Shown piece by piece: positions 8,801-17,283 of a stretch of 64,000 nucleotides of DNA; positions within the stretch are counted from its first letter, which is position 1; every line of letters starts with the position of its first letter. The stretch is from Mesorhizobium sp. PAMC28654. GTDB taxonomy: Bacteria; Pseudomonadota; Alphaproteobacteria; Rhizobiales; Rhizobiaceae. The DNA is taken from NCBI RefSeq assembly GCF_020616515.1, contig NZ_CP085135.1, positions 5,813,001 to 5,877,000 on the forward strand, written 5' to 3'. The notes under the pieces were generated by a model. That model was given only the letters and a program-made list of their open reading frames with translations, was not told the DNA's origin and did no database searches. A program made the position numbers and the translations under genes.

Positions 8801-10006
8801 ATGATCGCTTCCAAGGCCAGGACCGATTGCGAGGTGGTGGTGATCGGCGCCGGGCCCTACGGGCTGGCCGTTTCTTCCGCGCTGAAGGCAGCTGGCGTCG
8901 AGACGCTCACCCTTGGTGGCGCGATGTCGTTCTGGCGCGACCACATGCCGGGGGGTATGCGGCTGCGCTCACCCTGGCACGCCACCTATATCGGTCACAC
9001 CAACGGTCCGCTGTCGCTGGACTCCTATGCAGAGGGACTTGGCATCTCGCCGGAGCAACCGTTGATGCTCGAGGACTTCGTCAAGTATGGACTGTGGATC
9101 CAGGCGCAAGCGGTTCCCGACCTCGACCCGCGCATGGTCGGCCGCGTCGAAACGGCTGACGGCGGGTTTCGCCTCGCTCTCGCCGATGGCGATGCCGTCC
9201 GTGCACGGCGCGTCGTCATCGCCACCGGTTTGATGAACCAGCAGATGATACCCACCGTCTTCAAGAGGCTGCCCGGCGAACTGGTCAGCCATGCCAGCGA
9301 GCATACCGGCTACGAGGCGTTTGCAGGCAAGCGGGTCGCCGTCATCGGGCGCGGGCAGAGCGCCTGTGAAACCGCCGTGTTCCTCAAGCAAAGCGGGGCC
9401 GATGTCGAGTTGGTGTGCCGTGGCGACATCCATTGGCTGGGCCACCGGGCGCTGTCGGGAAAACAGGCCTGGAGCTTGCGCGATTTCCTCTCGGAGCGCC
9501 TTGCGTCGCCCTCCAGGGTCGGGCCGTTCCCGATCTCCTGGCTGGTCGAGGTTCCCGGCTTCGTGCACCATTTTCCAGAGGCTGCCCGGGCTGGGCTCAA
9601 CAAGCGCAGCCTGGGCGCCGGTGCGACGGGCTGGCTGCGACCGGGTTTCGACGGGATCAGGGTCAATGCCGGCAGCAGGATCGTCAGCGCCGCCGCCAGG
9701 GATAATGGCATCGAACTGCGGTTCGAGAAGGACGTGACCACCTTCGACCATGTGTTCTTGGGTACGGGCTACGAGATCGATATCGCCAGGCTCGGATTGT
9801 TTTCGCCGGACATGCTCGCCACGATCGCGCGCCGGGGCGGAATGCCGATCCTGTCGTCGGGGCTCGAATCCAGCATTCCCGGCCTGCATTTCATCGGCGC
9901 CAGCGCCGTCGGCAGTTATGGCCCGCTGATGCGCTTCACCGCCGGCACCCCGTTCGCCGCGCGGACCGTCGCGCGTTTCGTCCGCAAGGCGAGGGGCAGG
10001 CGCTAG
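8801..10006 (+). CDS. FAD/NAD(P)-dependent oxidoreductase, flavin-monooxygenase-like
   Basis: A 401-residue flavoprotein. An FAD-binding Rossmann motif VVVIGAGPYG lies at residues 12-21, an NAD(P)-binding motif VAVIGRGQSA at 179-188, and an ATG-type strand VVIATG in between, the order seen in class B flavin monooxygenases and lysine/ornithine hydroxylase relatives. It lacks a clear FxGxxxHxxxW Baeyer-Villiger fingerprint, so the exact chemistry is open. It follows the ATP-grasp gene on the same strand. It could hydroxylate or oxidise the product or substrate of that ligase, but this is inference from position only. Confidence 0.82.
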   Translation: MIASKARTDCEVVVIGAGPYGLAVSSALKAAGVETLTLGGAMSFWRDHMPGGMRLRSPWHATYIGHTNGPLSLDSYAEGLGISPEQPLMLEDFVKYGLWIQAQAVPDLDPRMVGRVETADGGFRLALADGDAVRARRVVIATGLMNQQMIPTVFKRLPGELVSHASEHTGYEAFAGKRVAVIGRGQSACETAVFLKQSGADVELVCRGDIHWLGHRALSGKQAWSLRDFLSERLASPSRVGPFPISWLVEVPGFVHHFPEAARAGLNKRSLGAGATGWLRPGFDGIRVNAGSRIVSAAARDNGIELRFEKDVTTFDHVFLGTGYEIDIARLGLFSPDMLATIARRGGMPILSSGLESSIPGLHFIGASAVGSYGPLMRFTAGTPFAARTVARFVRKARGRR

Positions 10007-10014
10007 GCCAGCCG

Positions 10015-10380
10015 TTACGGCCTGTTGTCCGCGATGCGATCAATGGCGTCGATCAACCGTTTCCGCTCCTTGTTGATCCACTGACCATCCGAGTAGTTCT
10101 GGAGAAACGTCTCGACGAACTCGACAGGGTTCTCGCCGACGATCGCGCGGATCGGGGTTCCGTTCGCCGCGCTCTGTTCGAAGAGCTCGGCGAGGTCCTC
10201 CAGCATCGACACCAGTGTATCGCCGTTCGTAATCGCCCCGAAATACATCAGGTATCGGTTCAGCGCCTCGATCGCCGCGCGATAGTTCGGGGGAAGCTGT
10301 TCCGTGCGCGCCTTGTACTGCCAGTAGCGCTTCTTCTGCTCGATCGACCCTGTGACCTTCTCGATCCATCCAATGGCCAT
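10015..10380 (-). CDS. DUF1048 family protein
   Basis: A 121-residue soluble protein matching the DUF1048 pattern (MAIGWIEKVTGSIEQKKRYW near the start, then LPPNYRAAIEALNRYLMYFG and a GENPVEFVETFLQNY block). Members are small helical proteins usually encoded beside PadR-type regulators and often beside drug-efflux genes; their function is not established. Here the gene lies 2 bp downstream of the PadR gene on the same strand, so the pair is co-transcribed. No transporter gene is adjacent, unlike many other such loci. Confidence 0.8.
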   Translation of the reverse strand: MAIGWIEKVTGSIEQKKRYWQYKARTEQLPPNYRAAIEALNRYLMYFGAITNGDTLVSMLEDLAELFEQSAANGTPIRAIVGENPVEFVETFLQNYSDGQWINKERKRLIDAIDRIADNRP

Positions 10381-10382
10381 GT

Positions 10383-10712
10383 CTATTTCCTTTCCGTGTG
10401 AAGCTGTTCAAGCCGTTCCGCGAGGAAGTTCCACGTCCTCCAGAATTCTTCGAGATAGTCCCGTCCCTGAGCGTTGAGCGAATACACCTTGCGCGGCGGC
10501 CCCTTCTCGGAGGGGATCTTCTCCACGTCGACGAGGCCCTTTTGCTCGATCCTGACGAGCAGGGCGTAGACGGTGCCTTCGGCGATGTCCGAGAAGCCCT
10601 GGCTCCGCAACAGCGCCGTGATCTCGTAGCCATAGGCGCGCCGCGCGGACAGGATCGCGAGGATGATGCCCTCCAGCGTGCCCTTGAGCATTTCCGTCAT
10701 CTGCTTGCCCAT
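10383..10712 (-). CDS. PadR-family transcriptional regulator
   Basis: A small winged-helix repressor of about 109 residues. The PadR core is visible as LKGTLEGIILAILSARRAYG, then YEITALLRSQGFSDIAEGTV and YALLVRIEQKGLV, ending in the coiled dimerisation helix EEFWRTWNFLAERLEQLH. MGKQM at 10712 is preferred as start; an upstream in-frame ATG at 10727 would add five residues. Such regulators bind phenolic or drug-like ligands and repress nearby genes. The downstream partner encodes a DUF1048 protein. The upstream DNA (10740-10775) holds a direct repeat of ACATAG spaced by four bases, a possible operator. Confidence 0.85.
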   Translation of the reverse strand: MGKQMTEMLKGTLEGIILAILSARRAYGYEITALLRSQGFSDIAEGTVYALLVRIEQKGLVDVEKIPSEKGPPRKVYSLNAQGRDYLEEFWRTWNFLAERLEQLHTERK

Positions 10713-10744
10713 GGAGCATTTCCTCATGCTACTAAGTGTTGCTG

Positions 10745-10770
10745 ACTAGTGGTACATAGCATCACATAGT
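10745..10770. promoter_or_regulatory. Candidate operator upstream of the padR-DUF1048 pair
   Basis: An ACTAGT palindrome (10745-10750) is followed by two ACATAG copies (10754-10759 and 10764-10769). They lie 33-58 bp before the regulator's start codon. The position fits autoregulation, but the motif is not a clear match to a published PadR site. Confidence 0.3.
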
Positions 10771-10975
10771 AGTGGCGGTCAAGCTCCACGTGGCGAGTGG
10801 TTCGGTGGGATTGGGGTGTGCCCATTTGGGCAAGCCAATGAGGCCGTGACCGAACGCGTCGGCCAGCAGGGTGTCGGCAGCGTGGGGGGAACGCGGCAAG
10901 ATGACCGCGAGGTCGACGCCTGCGAGTTCTTCGCTCCGCGCCGCTCGGTGAATTTATCCGATCTTGAATCGCTGA

Positions 10976-11803
10976 TTAGTTCGCGACCCGGAACACAGCG
11001 TAATCAATGGTGCGCACCGCATCGAGGAAGCCGGGCATCGGCGGTACGGCAAGCTCGGTGAACATGCCGGTGTCGCGGATCGCTGGTCGTGCCCAATCGA
11101 TGGCGCGGTGGCTTGAGCTGCCGTAGACGATGAAACAATCGCGTGGATGCCGTGCGAGCGACGAGACGAGGTTTTTCAGCACGATCTCGAAGACGTCGCT
11201 GGAAAACGGATTGTAGAAATAAACGACCAGCGGCGTTTCGGGAAATTCATAAGCGGCGGCGTCAGCCTGGACGACGCTGAGCGCGCGGCATTTACGAGAC
11301 GCATCCCTGAAGCTGTTTATGTTTCTTTTGGCGATCTCGACGAGCTCGCGCGCGAACTCCACGCCGATGATGTTCTGGAACGGATAGCGTGAGGCCAGCA
11401 GAAGCGTGCGCGACTTTCCCGAGCCGATGTCGATGAACGTATGGTTCTGGAGATCATGGGGCAGGGACTTCATGATGAAGTCGAAGGATCTTGGCGAGGT
11501 GCAGACGGCTTCGTTGCCCTTGGCTCGGTGCGGGCCGACGACATCGAGTGCATCGAGCTGGATCGAACCGGCGGTGTCGACCCCGTGCCGGCGATCCCAT
11601 TTGCGGGCAAGATGGTCGGCAACGACATGACGCACATTGCGCAGGACAAAGCCGACGCTCGCACCCACCCCATGACGGCGAACCAGCCTGACCGGCTCCA
11701 ACAGGCCCTTTTGACGGACAAGCGCCCAGGCCCTGCCGAGGCGGCCGGACGATCGGTCTTCAACGCCATCCCGATCCAGACGACGCGTCTCGAGATTTGC
11801 CAT
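10976..11803 (-). CDS. Class I SAM-dependent methyltransferase (DOT1-like motif I)
   Basis: A 275-residue protein with an N-terminal segment of about 120 residues and a Rossmann methyltransferase domain. Motif I is FIDIGSGKSRTLLLA (DIGSGKS at 125-131), then IIGVEFARELVEIAKRNI with an acidic ribose-binding residue, and a motif-IV-like VVYFYNPFSSDVFEIVL. The GSGKS and NPF features recall DOT1-like and related protein methyltransferases, but the substrate is unknown. The start at 11803 is favoured by a GGAG sequence 9 bp upstream; an upstream in-frame start at 11935 would overlap the neighbouring divergent promoter. Flanked by unrelated genes, so context does not inform function. Confidence 0.75.
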   Translation of the reverse strand: MANLETRRLDRDGVEDRSSGRLGRAWALVRQKGLLEPVRLVRRHGVGASVGFVLRNVRHVVADHLARKWDRRHGVDTAGSIQLDALDVVGPHRAKGNEAVCTSPRSFDFIMKSLPHDLQNHTFIDIGSGKSRTLLLASRYPFQNIIGVEFARELVEIAKRNINSFRDASRKCRALSVVQADAAAYEFPETPLVVYFYNPFSSDVFEIVLKNLVSSLARHPRDCFIVYGSSSHRAIDWARPAIRDTGMFTELAVPPMPGFLDAVRTIDYAVFRVAN

Positions 11804-11963
11804 GCGACAGGCTCCGTCCCAGCCGGGTGAACATCGTCCGGGATAGATGCACCACCGCCGTTTAAGATTTCCTGACCAGCGCGCCGCGCCGCCTCTTTTG
11901 CGCCGCCAAGACTTGGTCTGATTGTGCTCTATCAATCGCCGGTCCGGATCGGAAGGATCTCAC

Positions 11964-12542
11964 ATGAAAGCTGTTGTCGTCGGTATTTTCTGCCTGCTGG
12001 CAACCGTGCTGTTAGCGCAGGCCAAAAGCGCCGGTACCGGCGGGCTGGCGGACGCAACCGTGGTGATCATACGCCATGGGGAAAAGCCGGACAGCGGCAC
12101 GGACCTGTCGCCCGCCGGGCAGGCGCATGCCGAGGCCTATGTCGGCTATTTCCAGCATCTGGTGCTGGACGGCGTGCCGTTTCGTCCGGATGTGCTGGTG
12201 GCGAGCGCCGATTCCAGGAACAGCGCGCGCGAGCGGCTGACGCTCACGCCGCTATCGCAGGCGCTGAAACTGCCGATCGACCAGAGGTTCGCCGACAAGG
12301 AGGTCAAACCGCTGTTCGAGGCGCTGGCCAGCGAAAGCCATGGCAAGTCCATCCTGATCGCCTGGCATCATGGCGAGCTGGCCAAACTCCTGCATGCCTT
12401 CGGTGCCGATCCCGACGCGCTGCTGCCCAACGGCAAATGGCCGGGCAGCGTCTTCAACTGGACGGTGGTGCTGCGCTACGACCATGCTGGCCAGCTCATT
12501 CCAGGCTCGGCGAAGATCATTCAGCAGGACCCGGCCAAGTAG
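11964..12542 (+). CDS. Exported histidine phosphatase (phosphoglycerate-mutase superfamily)
   Basis: A 192-residue protein with a signal peptide (MKAVVVGIFCLLATVLLAQA-K). A histidine-phosphatase domain follows: the catalytic RHGEK (IIRHGEKPDSGTDLSPAGQ) supplies the phospho-acceptor histidine, ASADSRNSARERLTLTPL carries the second arginine, and WHHGELAKLLHAFG the second histidine. It should act as a periplasmic phosphatase of unknown substrate. The start at ATG 11964 is supported by GGAAGGA seven bases upstream; an earlier in-frame ATG at 11922 is less likely. Transcribed alone between two leftward genes. Confidence 0.82.
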   Translation: MKAVVVGIFCLLATVLLAQAKSAGTGGLADATVVIIRHGEKPDSGTDLSPAGQAHAEAYVGYFQHLVLDGVPFRPDVLVASADSRNSARERLTLTPLSQALKLPIDQRFADKEVKPLFEALASESHGKSILIAWHHGELAKLLHAFGADPDALLPNGKWPGSVFNWTVVLRYDHAGQLIPGSAKIIQQDPAK

Positions 12543-12575
12543 AGACTGGAAGGTCGTCCATCAGGACGGATGGAC

Positions 12576-13562
12576 CTATGTTCCAACCCGGATGACAAGC
12601 TTTCCAAAATGCCGCGCGGCGCGCAGGCTCTCATAGGCGGCTTCGGCTTTCTCGAAGGGGAACACCTCATCGACCTGAGGCTTGATGCCCGTCGCGCACA
12701 GCGCCCTGAGTGCCGCCACCGATCCGACGTAGATGCCCTGCAGGGTGATCCGCTTGTTCAGGATGGCCCCCGTGTCGATCGGGCCGGCAAACCCGGTCAA
12801 CACACCCATCAGCGATATCCTGCCGCCATGCCGGGTCGCCTTCAGGGTGTCGTTGAGGGTCGCTGGACCGGCGACGTCGATCGCGAGGTCGACGCCCAGT
12901 CCGCCCGTCAGATCGAGGACCTCGCTGACCCAGTCCGGGCTGGTTCGGTAATTGACGACATGATCGGCACCGAGCGTGCGCGCACGTGCAAGCTTCTCGT
13001 CGGAACTCGAGGTGATGATGACGCGGGCGCCTGCCAGCTTGGCAAGCTGCAGCGCGAAAATCGATACGCCGCCCGTTCCAAGCAGGAGCACCGTTTCGCC
13101 CGGCTGGATCGGGCGTCGCTCGAACAGCGCCGACCATGCGGTGACGCCGGCACAGGGAAGCGCGGATGCCTCTTCGAATGTCATGGTTTCGGGAATGCGG
13201 ACCACCGCGTTGGCAGGCACCGCGATACGCTGCGCCAGGACGCCGTCGACGCTGGCGCCACCCAGCGAGGTCGCCTGTTTGGCGGCGGAGAATTCTCCCT
13301 CTATCCAGCCCGGCATGAAGCCTATGACGACCCGTTCGCCGATTTGGAAGCCTTGTACTCCAGCTCCAATCGCGGACACGACGCCGGCGCCATCGGATAG
13401 CGGAAGCACGCCCTTGTTGTTCTGGGCGACGATCAGATCGCGGTAGTTGAGAGACGCGGCCTTGATGTCGATCAGCAGTTCGTTCGCCCTGGCGACAGGG
13501 TCGGGGGCCGCGACCAGCGTGAGGGTTGGGTTGGTTTCGCCGGTAGTCCTGTAGCTCTGCAT
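12576..13562 (-). CDS. NAD(P)-dependent medium-chain alcohol dehydrogenase / quinone reductase family
   Basis: A 328-residue medium-chain dehydrogenase/reductase. It has the GroES-like N-terminal fold (ASLNYRDLIVAQNNKG, then PLSDGAGVV) and a nucleotide-binding motif GTGGVSIFALQLAKLAGA. The usual catalytic zinc cysteine is absent; the NYRD sequence at that position is typical of the zinc-independent branch related to quinone oxidoreductases. The start at 13562 is preferred, because a longer version to 13637 would run across the operator region of the divergent HxlR gene at 13646. Likely an electrophile- or quinone-responsive reductase, inferred from the HxlR neighbour. Confidence 0.85.
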   Translation of the reverse strand: MQSYRTTGETNPTLTLVAAPDPVARANELLIDIKAASLNYRDLIVAQNNKGVLPLSDGAGVVSAIGAGVQGFQIGERVVIGFMPGWIEGEFSAAKQATSLGGASVDGVLAQRIAVPANAVVRIPETMTFEEASALPCAGVTAWSALFERRPIQPGETVLLLGTGGVSIFALQLAKLAGARVIITSSSDEKLARARTLGADHVVNYRTSPDWVSEVLDLTGGLGVDLAIDVAGPATLNDTLKATRHGGRISLMGVLTGFAGPIDTGAILNKRITLQGIYVGSVAALRALCATGIKPQVDEVFPFEKAEAAYESLRAARHFGKLVIRVGT

Positions 13563-13639
13563 CACGCCAATCCTTGTTGCGGTGACGACGCATTTGGAGC
13601 ATTGTTCGATTAAGCGCAATACGTACAAATGGAGCATGT

Positions 13640-13657
13640 ACTATCATGAATGATAGT
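13640..13657. promoter_or_regulatory. 18-bp perfect palindrome over the hxlR start codon
   Basis: ACTATCAT-GA-ATGATAGT reads identically on both strands and covers the ATG (13646) of the HxlR-family gene. The position, between the divergent reductase and the regulator's own start, is that expected of an autoregulatory HxlR site, and ACTAT/ATAGT half-sites resemble those described for HxlR-type regulators such as YodB. Confidence 0.6.
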
Positions 13658-14002
13658 GTCGAAATCCGCCCTCGGCGGCGAAAGGCTGGCCGCACGGGCT
13701 GCGCCGTGGAGGCGACGCTGTCGGTCATGGGAGGGGTGTGGAAACCGGTGCTGCTGTTTCATCTGCTGGAAGGCAAGTTGCGCTTCAACGCGCTGTGCCG
13801 CCTGACGCCCTCGGCGACCGCCCGGATGATCACGCTTCAACTGCGGGAACTGGAAGCCGACGGCATCGTCAGCCGCACGATCTTTCCGGAAGTGCCGCCC
13901 AAGGTGGAATACGCGTTGACGGACCTTGGCCTGTCCCTTGCGCCGGTGCTCTTGAGCATGCGCGATTGGGGCAAGCAATTCCAGGAACTGGAGCCGTCCT
14001 GA
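13646..14002 (+). CDS. HxlR-family transcriptional regulator
   Basis: A 118-residue winged-helix regulator of the HxlR family. The conserved C(A)VEATLSVMGGVWKPVLLFHL is followed by LRFNALCRLTPSATARMITL and the wing LEADGIVSRTIFPEVPPKVEYALT. The N-terminal Cys20 lies where redox- or quinone-sensing members such as YodB and HypR carry their sensing cysteine. It is divergent from the medium-chain reductase gene 83 bp away and probably controls it. Its own start codon lies within a perfect palindrome. Confidence 0.88.
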   Translation: MNDSVEIRPRRRKAGRTGCAVEATLSVMGGVWKPVLLFHLLEGKLRFNALCRLTPSATARMITLQLRELEADGIVSRTIFPEVPPKVEYALTDLGLSLAPVLLSMRDWGKQFQELEPS

Positions 14003-14016
14003 CCTCTCGGCGGCGA

Positions 14017-15252
14017 TCATCCGGGTCTGGACGACGGCTCGCCTACCCAGTCAACCAGCAGAGCGACGATGCCGAAAGCCGCGCCGATCGCGCAGACCGC
14101 CGGCCAGCCCGCCCATGCCCAGGCGATGCCGGCCAGCATCGATCCAACGGCGCCGCCGATGAAGAAGATGCCGACGAAGAGGCCGTTGAGGCGACCGCGC
14201 GCCTTGGGCTGCAGCAGGTTGATGGCGCGGCGGCCGAGCGTCTGGTCGCCGGTGACGCCGATGTCGAGCAGCACGGCGCTGACGCCCATCATCACCAGCG
14301 GCCACCATGAGGCGCTGGCGTGGGCGGTGCCCGCCCATGTGGCGAGCGCCAGAGCCGCTATCAACACGAGATGGCAGGCGATCGTGGCGGATCGCGTCCA
14401 GCCCTGGTCGCCGGCGCGGCCGAACAGCGGCGTGACCGCGGCACCTCCCGCGCCAACCAGTGCGAACAGCGCAATGCCACGCTGGCCGAGGTCGAAGGGC
14501 GGCTGAGCGAGGCGCAGCGCCACCGAGGTCCAGAACAGGCTGAACGCGGCCATGACGAGGCTTGCGGTCAGCGCGCGGCGCCGCAACACCGGCTCGTCGC
14601 GCAACAACTGGATGAGCGAGGCGATCAGCGCTGTATATCCCGACTTCGCCGCCGGCTGTCGCCTCGGCAAGGTGAGGGCGAGCACGATGGTGAGCAGGGC
14701 AAGGGCGGCGGCGCTGACGCCGTAGAAGGCGCGCCAGCCCCAGGCGTCGGCGATGAAGCTGGCCAGTGGCCGCGCCAGCAGAATGCCGATCATCAGTCCG
14801 CTCATCACATCGCCGATGACGCGACCGTCCTGTCCGGGCGGCGCCATGGAAGCGGCGATGGGCACCAGGATCTGGATGGCCGAACAGGCCGCACCGAGGA
14901 CGAACAGGACGATGAGCAGCGAGGCGATGGTGGGCGCGAAAGCGGCGATGCCGGCCGCAAGAGCGGCCGTCAGGAGCATGCGCATGATCAGCGCGCGGTT
15001 CTCCGCGAGATCGGCCAGCGGCACCAGGAAGAACAGGCCGGCGGCATAGCCGAGCAGCGTAGCCATGGCGACCAGCCCGCCGCTCGCCGCATCCTCACCC
15101 AGCGACGGGCCGATCAGCCCGATAAGCGTCTGCGGCGCGAACAGGTTGGTGACGATGATGCCGACCGAGGCGGCAAACAGCAGCGTCTGCGGGCCGGTGA
15201 TGGTATCGGCGGGCAACCGCTCGGCCAATTGGCCGTCATTGGTGTTGGGCAT
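14017..15252 (-). CDS. Major facilitator superfamily transporter
   Basis: A 411-residue polytopic membrane protein with about twelve hydrophobic segments in two halves. The loop between segments 2 and 3 carries the MFS pattern in the form FLVPLADLAENRALIMRML. A cytoplasmic middle loop (LPRRQPAAKSGYTALIASL) separates the halves. It resembles drug- or metabolite-exporting MFS proteins of the YnfM/AraJ kind; the substrate is unknown. It is divergent from a LysR regulator (15345) with a palindrome in between, so that regulator probably controls it. It ends 14 bp from the convergent HxlR gene. Confidence 0.85.
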   Translation of the reverse strand: MPNTNDGQLAERLPADTITGPQTLLFAASVGIIVTNLFAPQTLIGLIGPSLGEDAASGGLVAMATLLGYAAGLFFLVPLADLAENRALIMRMLLTAALAAGIAAFAPTIASLLIVLFVLGAACSAIQILVPIAASMAPPGQDGRVIGDVMSGLMIGILLARPLASFIADAWGWRAFYGVSAAALALLTIVLALTLPRRQPAAKSGYTALIASLIQLLRDEPVLRRRALTASLVMAAFSLFWTSVALRLAQPPFDLGQRGIALFALVGAGGAAVTPLFGRAGDQGWTRSATIACHLVLIAALALATWAGTAHASASWWPLVMMGVSAVLLDIGVTGDQTLGRRAINLLQPKARGRLNGLFVGIFFIGGAVGSMLAGIAWAWAGWPAVCAIGAAFGIVALLVDWVGEPSSRPG

Positions 15253-15312
15253 GATAGTCCTCTTGCATATTGGGTTGGGACTTTATGCCGAGGAGTTATC
15301 ATGCTACAATTC

Positions 15313-15331
15313 AATCATTTCAATAATGATT
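15313..15331. promoter_or_regulatory. Inverted repeat between MFS gene and LysR gene
   Basis: AATCATT-TCAAT-AATGATT, perfect 7-bp arms with a 5-bp spacer, ends 13 bp before the LysR start codon. The size and place fit a LysR binding site that regulates the divergent MFS gene. Confidence 0.5.
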
Positions 15332-15344
15332 ATGCGAGATACGC

Positions 15345-16253
15345 ATGAATATCCATGACCTCGAAGCCTTCATCGCCGTGGTGGAAACCGGCTCGATCGT
15401 CGGCGCCTCGGCCAGGCTCAATCTCACCCAGCCCGGCGTCACCCGACGTATCCAGAATCTGGAGGACGGGCTGGCGACCACGCTGCTCGATCGCCAGTCG
15501 AAGCCGCTGAAGCCCACCGCTTCCGGGCGCCAGGCCTATGAGCATGGCCGGCGCGTGTTGCGTTCGCTTGAAGATCTGAAGGCCTGCGTGTCGCCGCAAG
15601 GCGAGTTGAGCGGCGAGTTCCGGCTGGGCATCATGCCCTATCTGTCGGATGCAGCACTGGCGCTGCCGCTCGACCGGCTGCGCGCCGCGTTTCCGCAACT
15701 CACCCTTCGTATCAGATCCGGTTGGTCGCCAAGGCTGGTGGAGCAGGTGGCGCGCAGCGAACTCGACGCGGTCGCGGTGTGCCTTGCCGATGGCGTCAAG
15801 CCGCCCGACGAGTTGGTAAGCGAGGATCTCGGCGTGCAGTCGGTGCTGCTGATCGCGGCACCCAGCCTCGGCGTGCCGAAGCCGGCGAGCCTTGCCGAAC
15901 TGTCTGGTTTTCCCTGGGTGATGAACGAGAATGGCTGTGGCTTCCGCGCCTTCATCCGCCAGACGCTGGAAGCGGCGCGGCTGCCCTTCCAGGTCGGGGT
16001 CGAGGCGCTGAGCGCGGACCTCAGAATGCCGCTGGTGGCGCGCGGCCACGGCATCGGCCTCGTCACGCCGGGGGCCTTCGCCAACAGTCCGTGGCGGGAT
16101 GCGGTGGAGATCATCGACTGCGCGGATTTCAAGCCGCGGGTGCGCGCCTGGATGCTGCATCGCCCGCCCGCCGGCCGGCTGAGCCGCCCGATCGCCCTGT
16201 TTCGCGACGCGCTGCTGGAGGGGTTGGAGATGCCGGTGCCGGTGATGTCGTAG
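15345..16253 (+). CDS. LysR-family transcriptional regulator
   Basis: A 302-residue LysR-type protein. The N-terminal helix-turn-helix reads MNIHDLEAFIAVVETGSIV, then GASARLNLTQPGVTRRIQNLE. A substrate-binding-like effector domain follows, with the ending VRAWMLHRPPAGRLSRPIAL typical of regulators next to exporter genes. It lies divergent from the MFS gene with a palindromic site between, suggesting that it activates or represses the exporter in response to its substrate. It is followed by 85 bp before a convergent gene. Confidence 0.87.
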   Translation: MNIHDLEAFIAVVETGSIVGASARLNLTQPGVTRRIQNLEDGLATTLLDRQSKPLKPTASGRQAYEHGRRVLRSLEDLKACVSPQGELSGEFRLGIMPYLSDAALALPLDRLRAAFPQLTLRIRSGWSPRLVEQVARSELDAVAVCLADGVKPPDELVSEDLGVQSVLLIAAPSLGVPKPASLAELSGFPWVMNENGCGFRAFIRQTLEAARLPFQVGVEALSADLRMPLVARGHGIGLVTPGAFANSPWRDAVEIIDCADFKPRVRAWMLHRPPAGRLSRPIALFRDALLEGLEMPVPVMS

Positions 16254-16338
16254 GCCCTTGTGGTCAGGAGAAGCCAGAGCCTTTGTGAATCCAATCATCC
16301 ACTTGGATGCGATCGCTCCCAATCTGATTTAAGGGCCG

Positions 16339-17283
16339 TCATCCCAGAATCGCATCCGGTCCGGCACCGCAGACGATGGCGCAGACGCGCTCGCCTTTCT
16401 TCACCTGCACCCGGCCCTCGGCCAGTGCTGCAATGGCGGCGGCGCCGCTGAGGTCGGCGGCGAGGCCCATTTCGAACCACAGGCTTTTGGCGGCGAGCAG
16501 CATCTCGTCGTCGTCGACCAGCACGATCTCATCGACCTTGTCGCGGACGATTTCGAAGATGCGGTCGTCGGTCTTGGCGCAGGCCATGGTCGCCACCGAG
16601 GTCGTCACCTTGTCCAACGCCACATTGCGGCCGGCTTCGAGCGCGCGCAAAAGCACCGGCGAGCCCGCCGCCTCGATGCCGACGACGCGCGCATGCGGCG
16701 CCAGCGCCTTGATCGCGGTTGCCACGCCACTGACCAGCCCGCCGCCGCCCATGGCGACCAGCACCGTGGTGACATCGGGCATCTGGTCGAGGATTTCGAG
16801 CCCGACCGTGCCTTGTCCGGCGACCACGGCCGGGTCCGCGAAAGGGTGGAAATAGACAGCGCCGGTCTCGCTGACGAAGGCCTGCGCCGCCTCGTTGGAT
16901 TCATGCCAGGCCGATCCGACGATGCGGGTGGCCGCACCCCAGGCCCGCAGCTTCTCGATCTTGGCCGGTGAAGCGTTGGTCGGCAGGAAGATGGTGGTCG
17001 GCACGCCGGCCATGAAGCCCGCGCGTGCGGTGGCGATGCCGTGGTTACCGCCGGACGCGGTGACAATGCCGCGCGTCAGCGCGGCGCGGTCGAGCGACAA
17101 GAGTTTGTTGGTGGCGCCGCGTGCCTTTAACGATCCGGTGACCTGCAGCAGTTCCAGCTTGAGCATCAGGTCGACGCCACCGGCCAGCGGCGTCTTCAGA
17201 TTGCCGGCGGCGATCATCGGCGTGCGCCTGACATTGCCCTCGATGCGGGCGGCAGCAGTGCGGATGTCGTCGAGCGCAATCAC
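16339..17283 (-). CDS. PLP-dependent threonine/serine dehydratase-family enzyme (EutB-like)
   Basis: A 314-residue fold-type II PLP enzyme. Lys53 in VTGSLKARGA would form the Schiff base, SGGNHG (77-82) and GGGGL (179-183) bind the cofactor, and VCGAGPDAI near the end completes the fold. There is no C-terminal ACT domain, so it is a catabolic-type dehydratase. Relatives named EutB occur in hydroxyectoine degradation. It overlaps the upstream deacylase gene by 4 bp and belongs to the leftward operon with an amino-acid-type ABC importer. Such enzymes release a reactive enamine, which fits the Rid-domain protein encoded nearby. Substrate is inferred, not shown. Confidence 0.82.
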   Translation of the reverse strand: MIALDDIRTAAARIEGNVRRTPMIAAGNLKTPLAGGVDLMLKLELLQVTGSLKARGATNKLLSLDRAALTRGIVTASGGNHGIATARAGFMAGVPTTIFLPTNASPAKIEKLRAWGAATRIVGSAWHESNEAAQAFVSETGAVYFHPFADPAVVAGQGTVGLEILDQMPDVTTVLVAMGGGGLVSGVATAIKALAPHARVVGIEAAGSPVLLRALEAGRNVALDKVTTSVATMACAKTDDRIFEIVRDKVDEIVLVDDDEMLLAAKSLWFEMGLAADLSGAAAIAALAEGRVQVKKGERVCAIVCGAGPDAILG

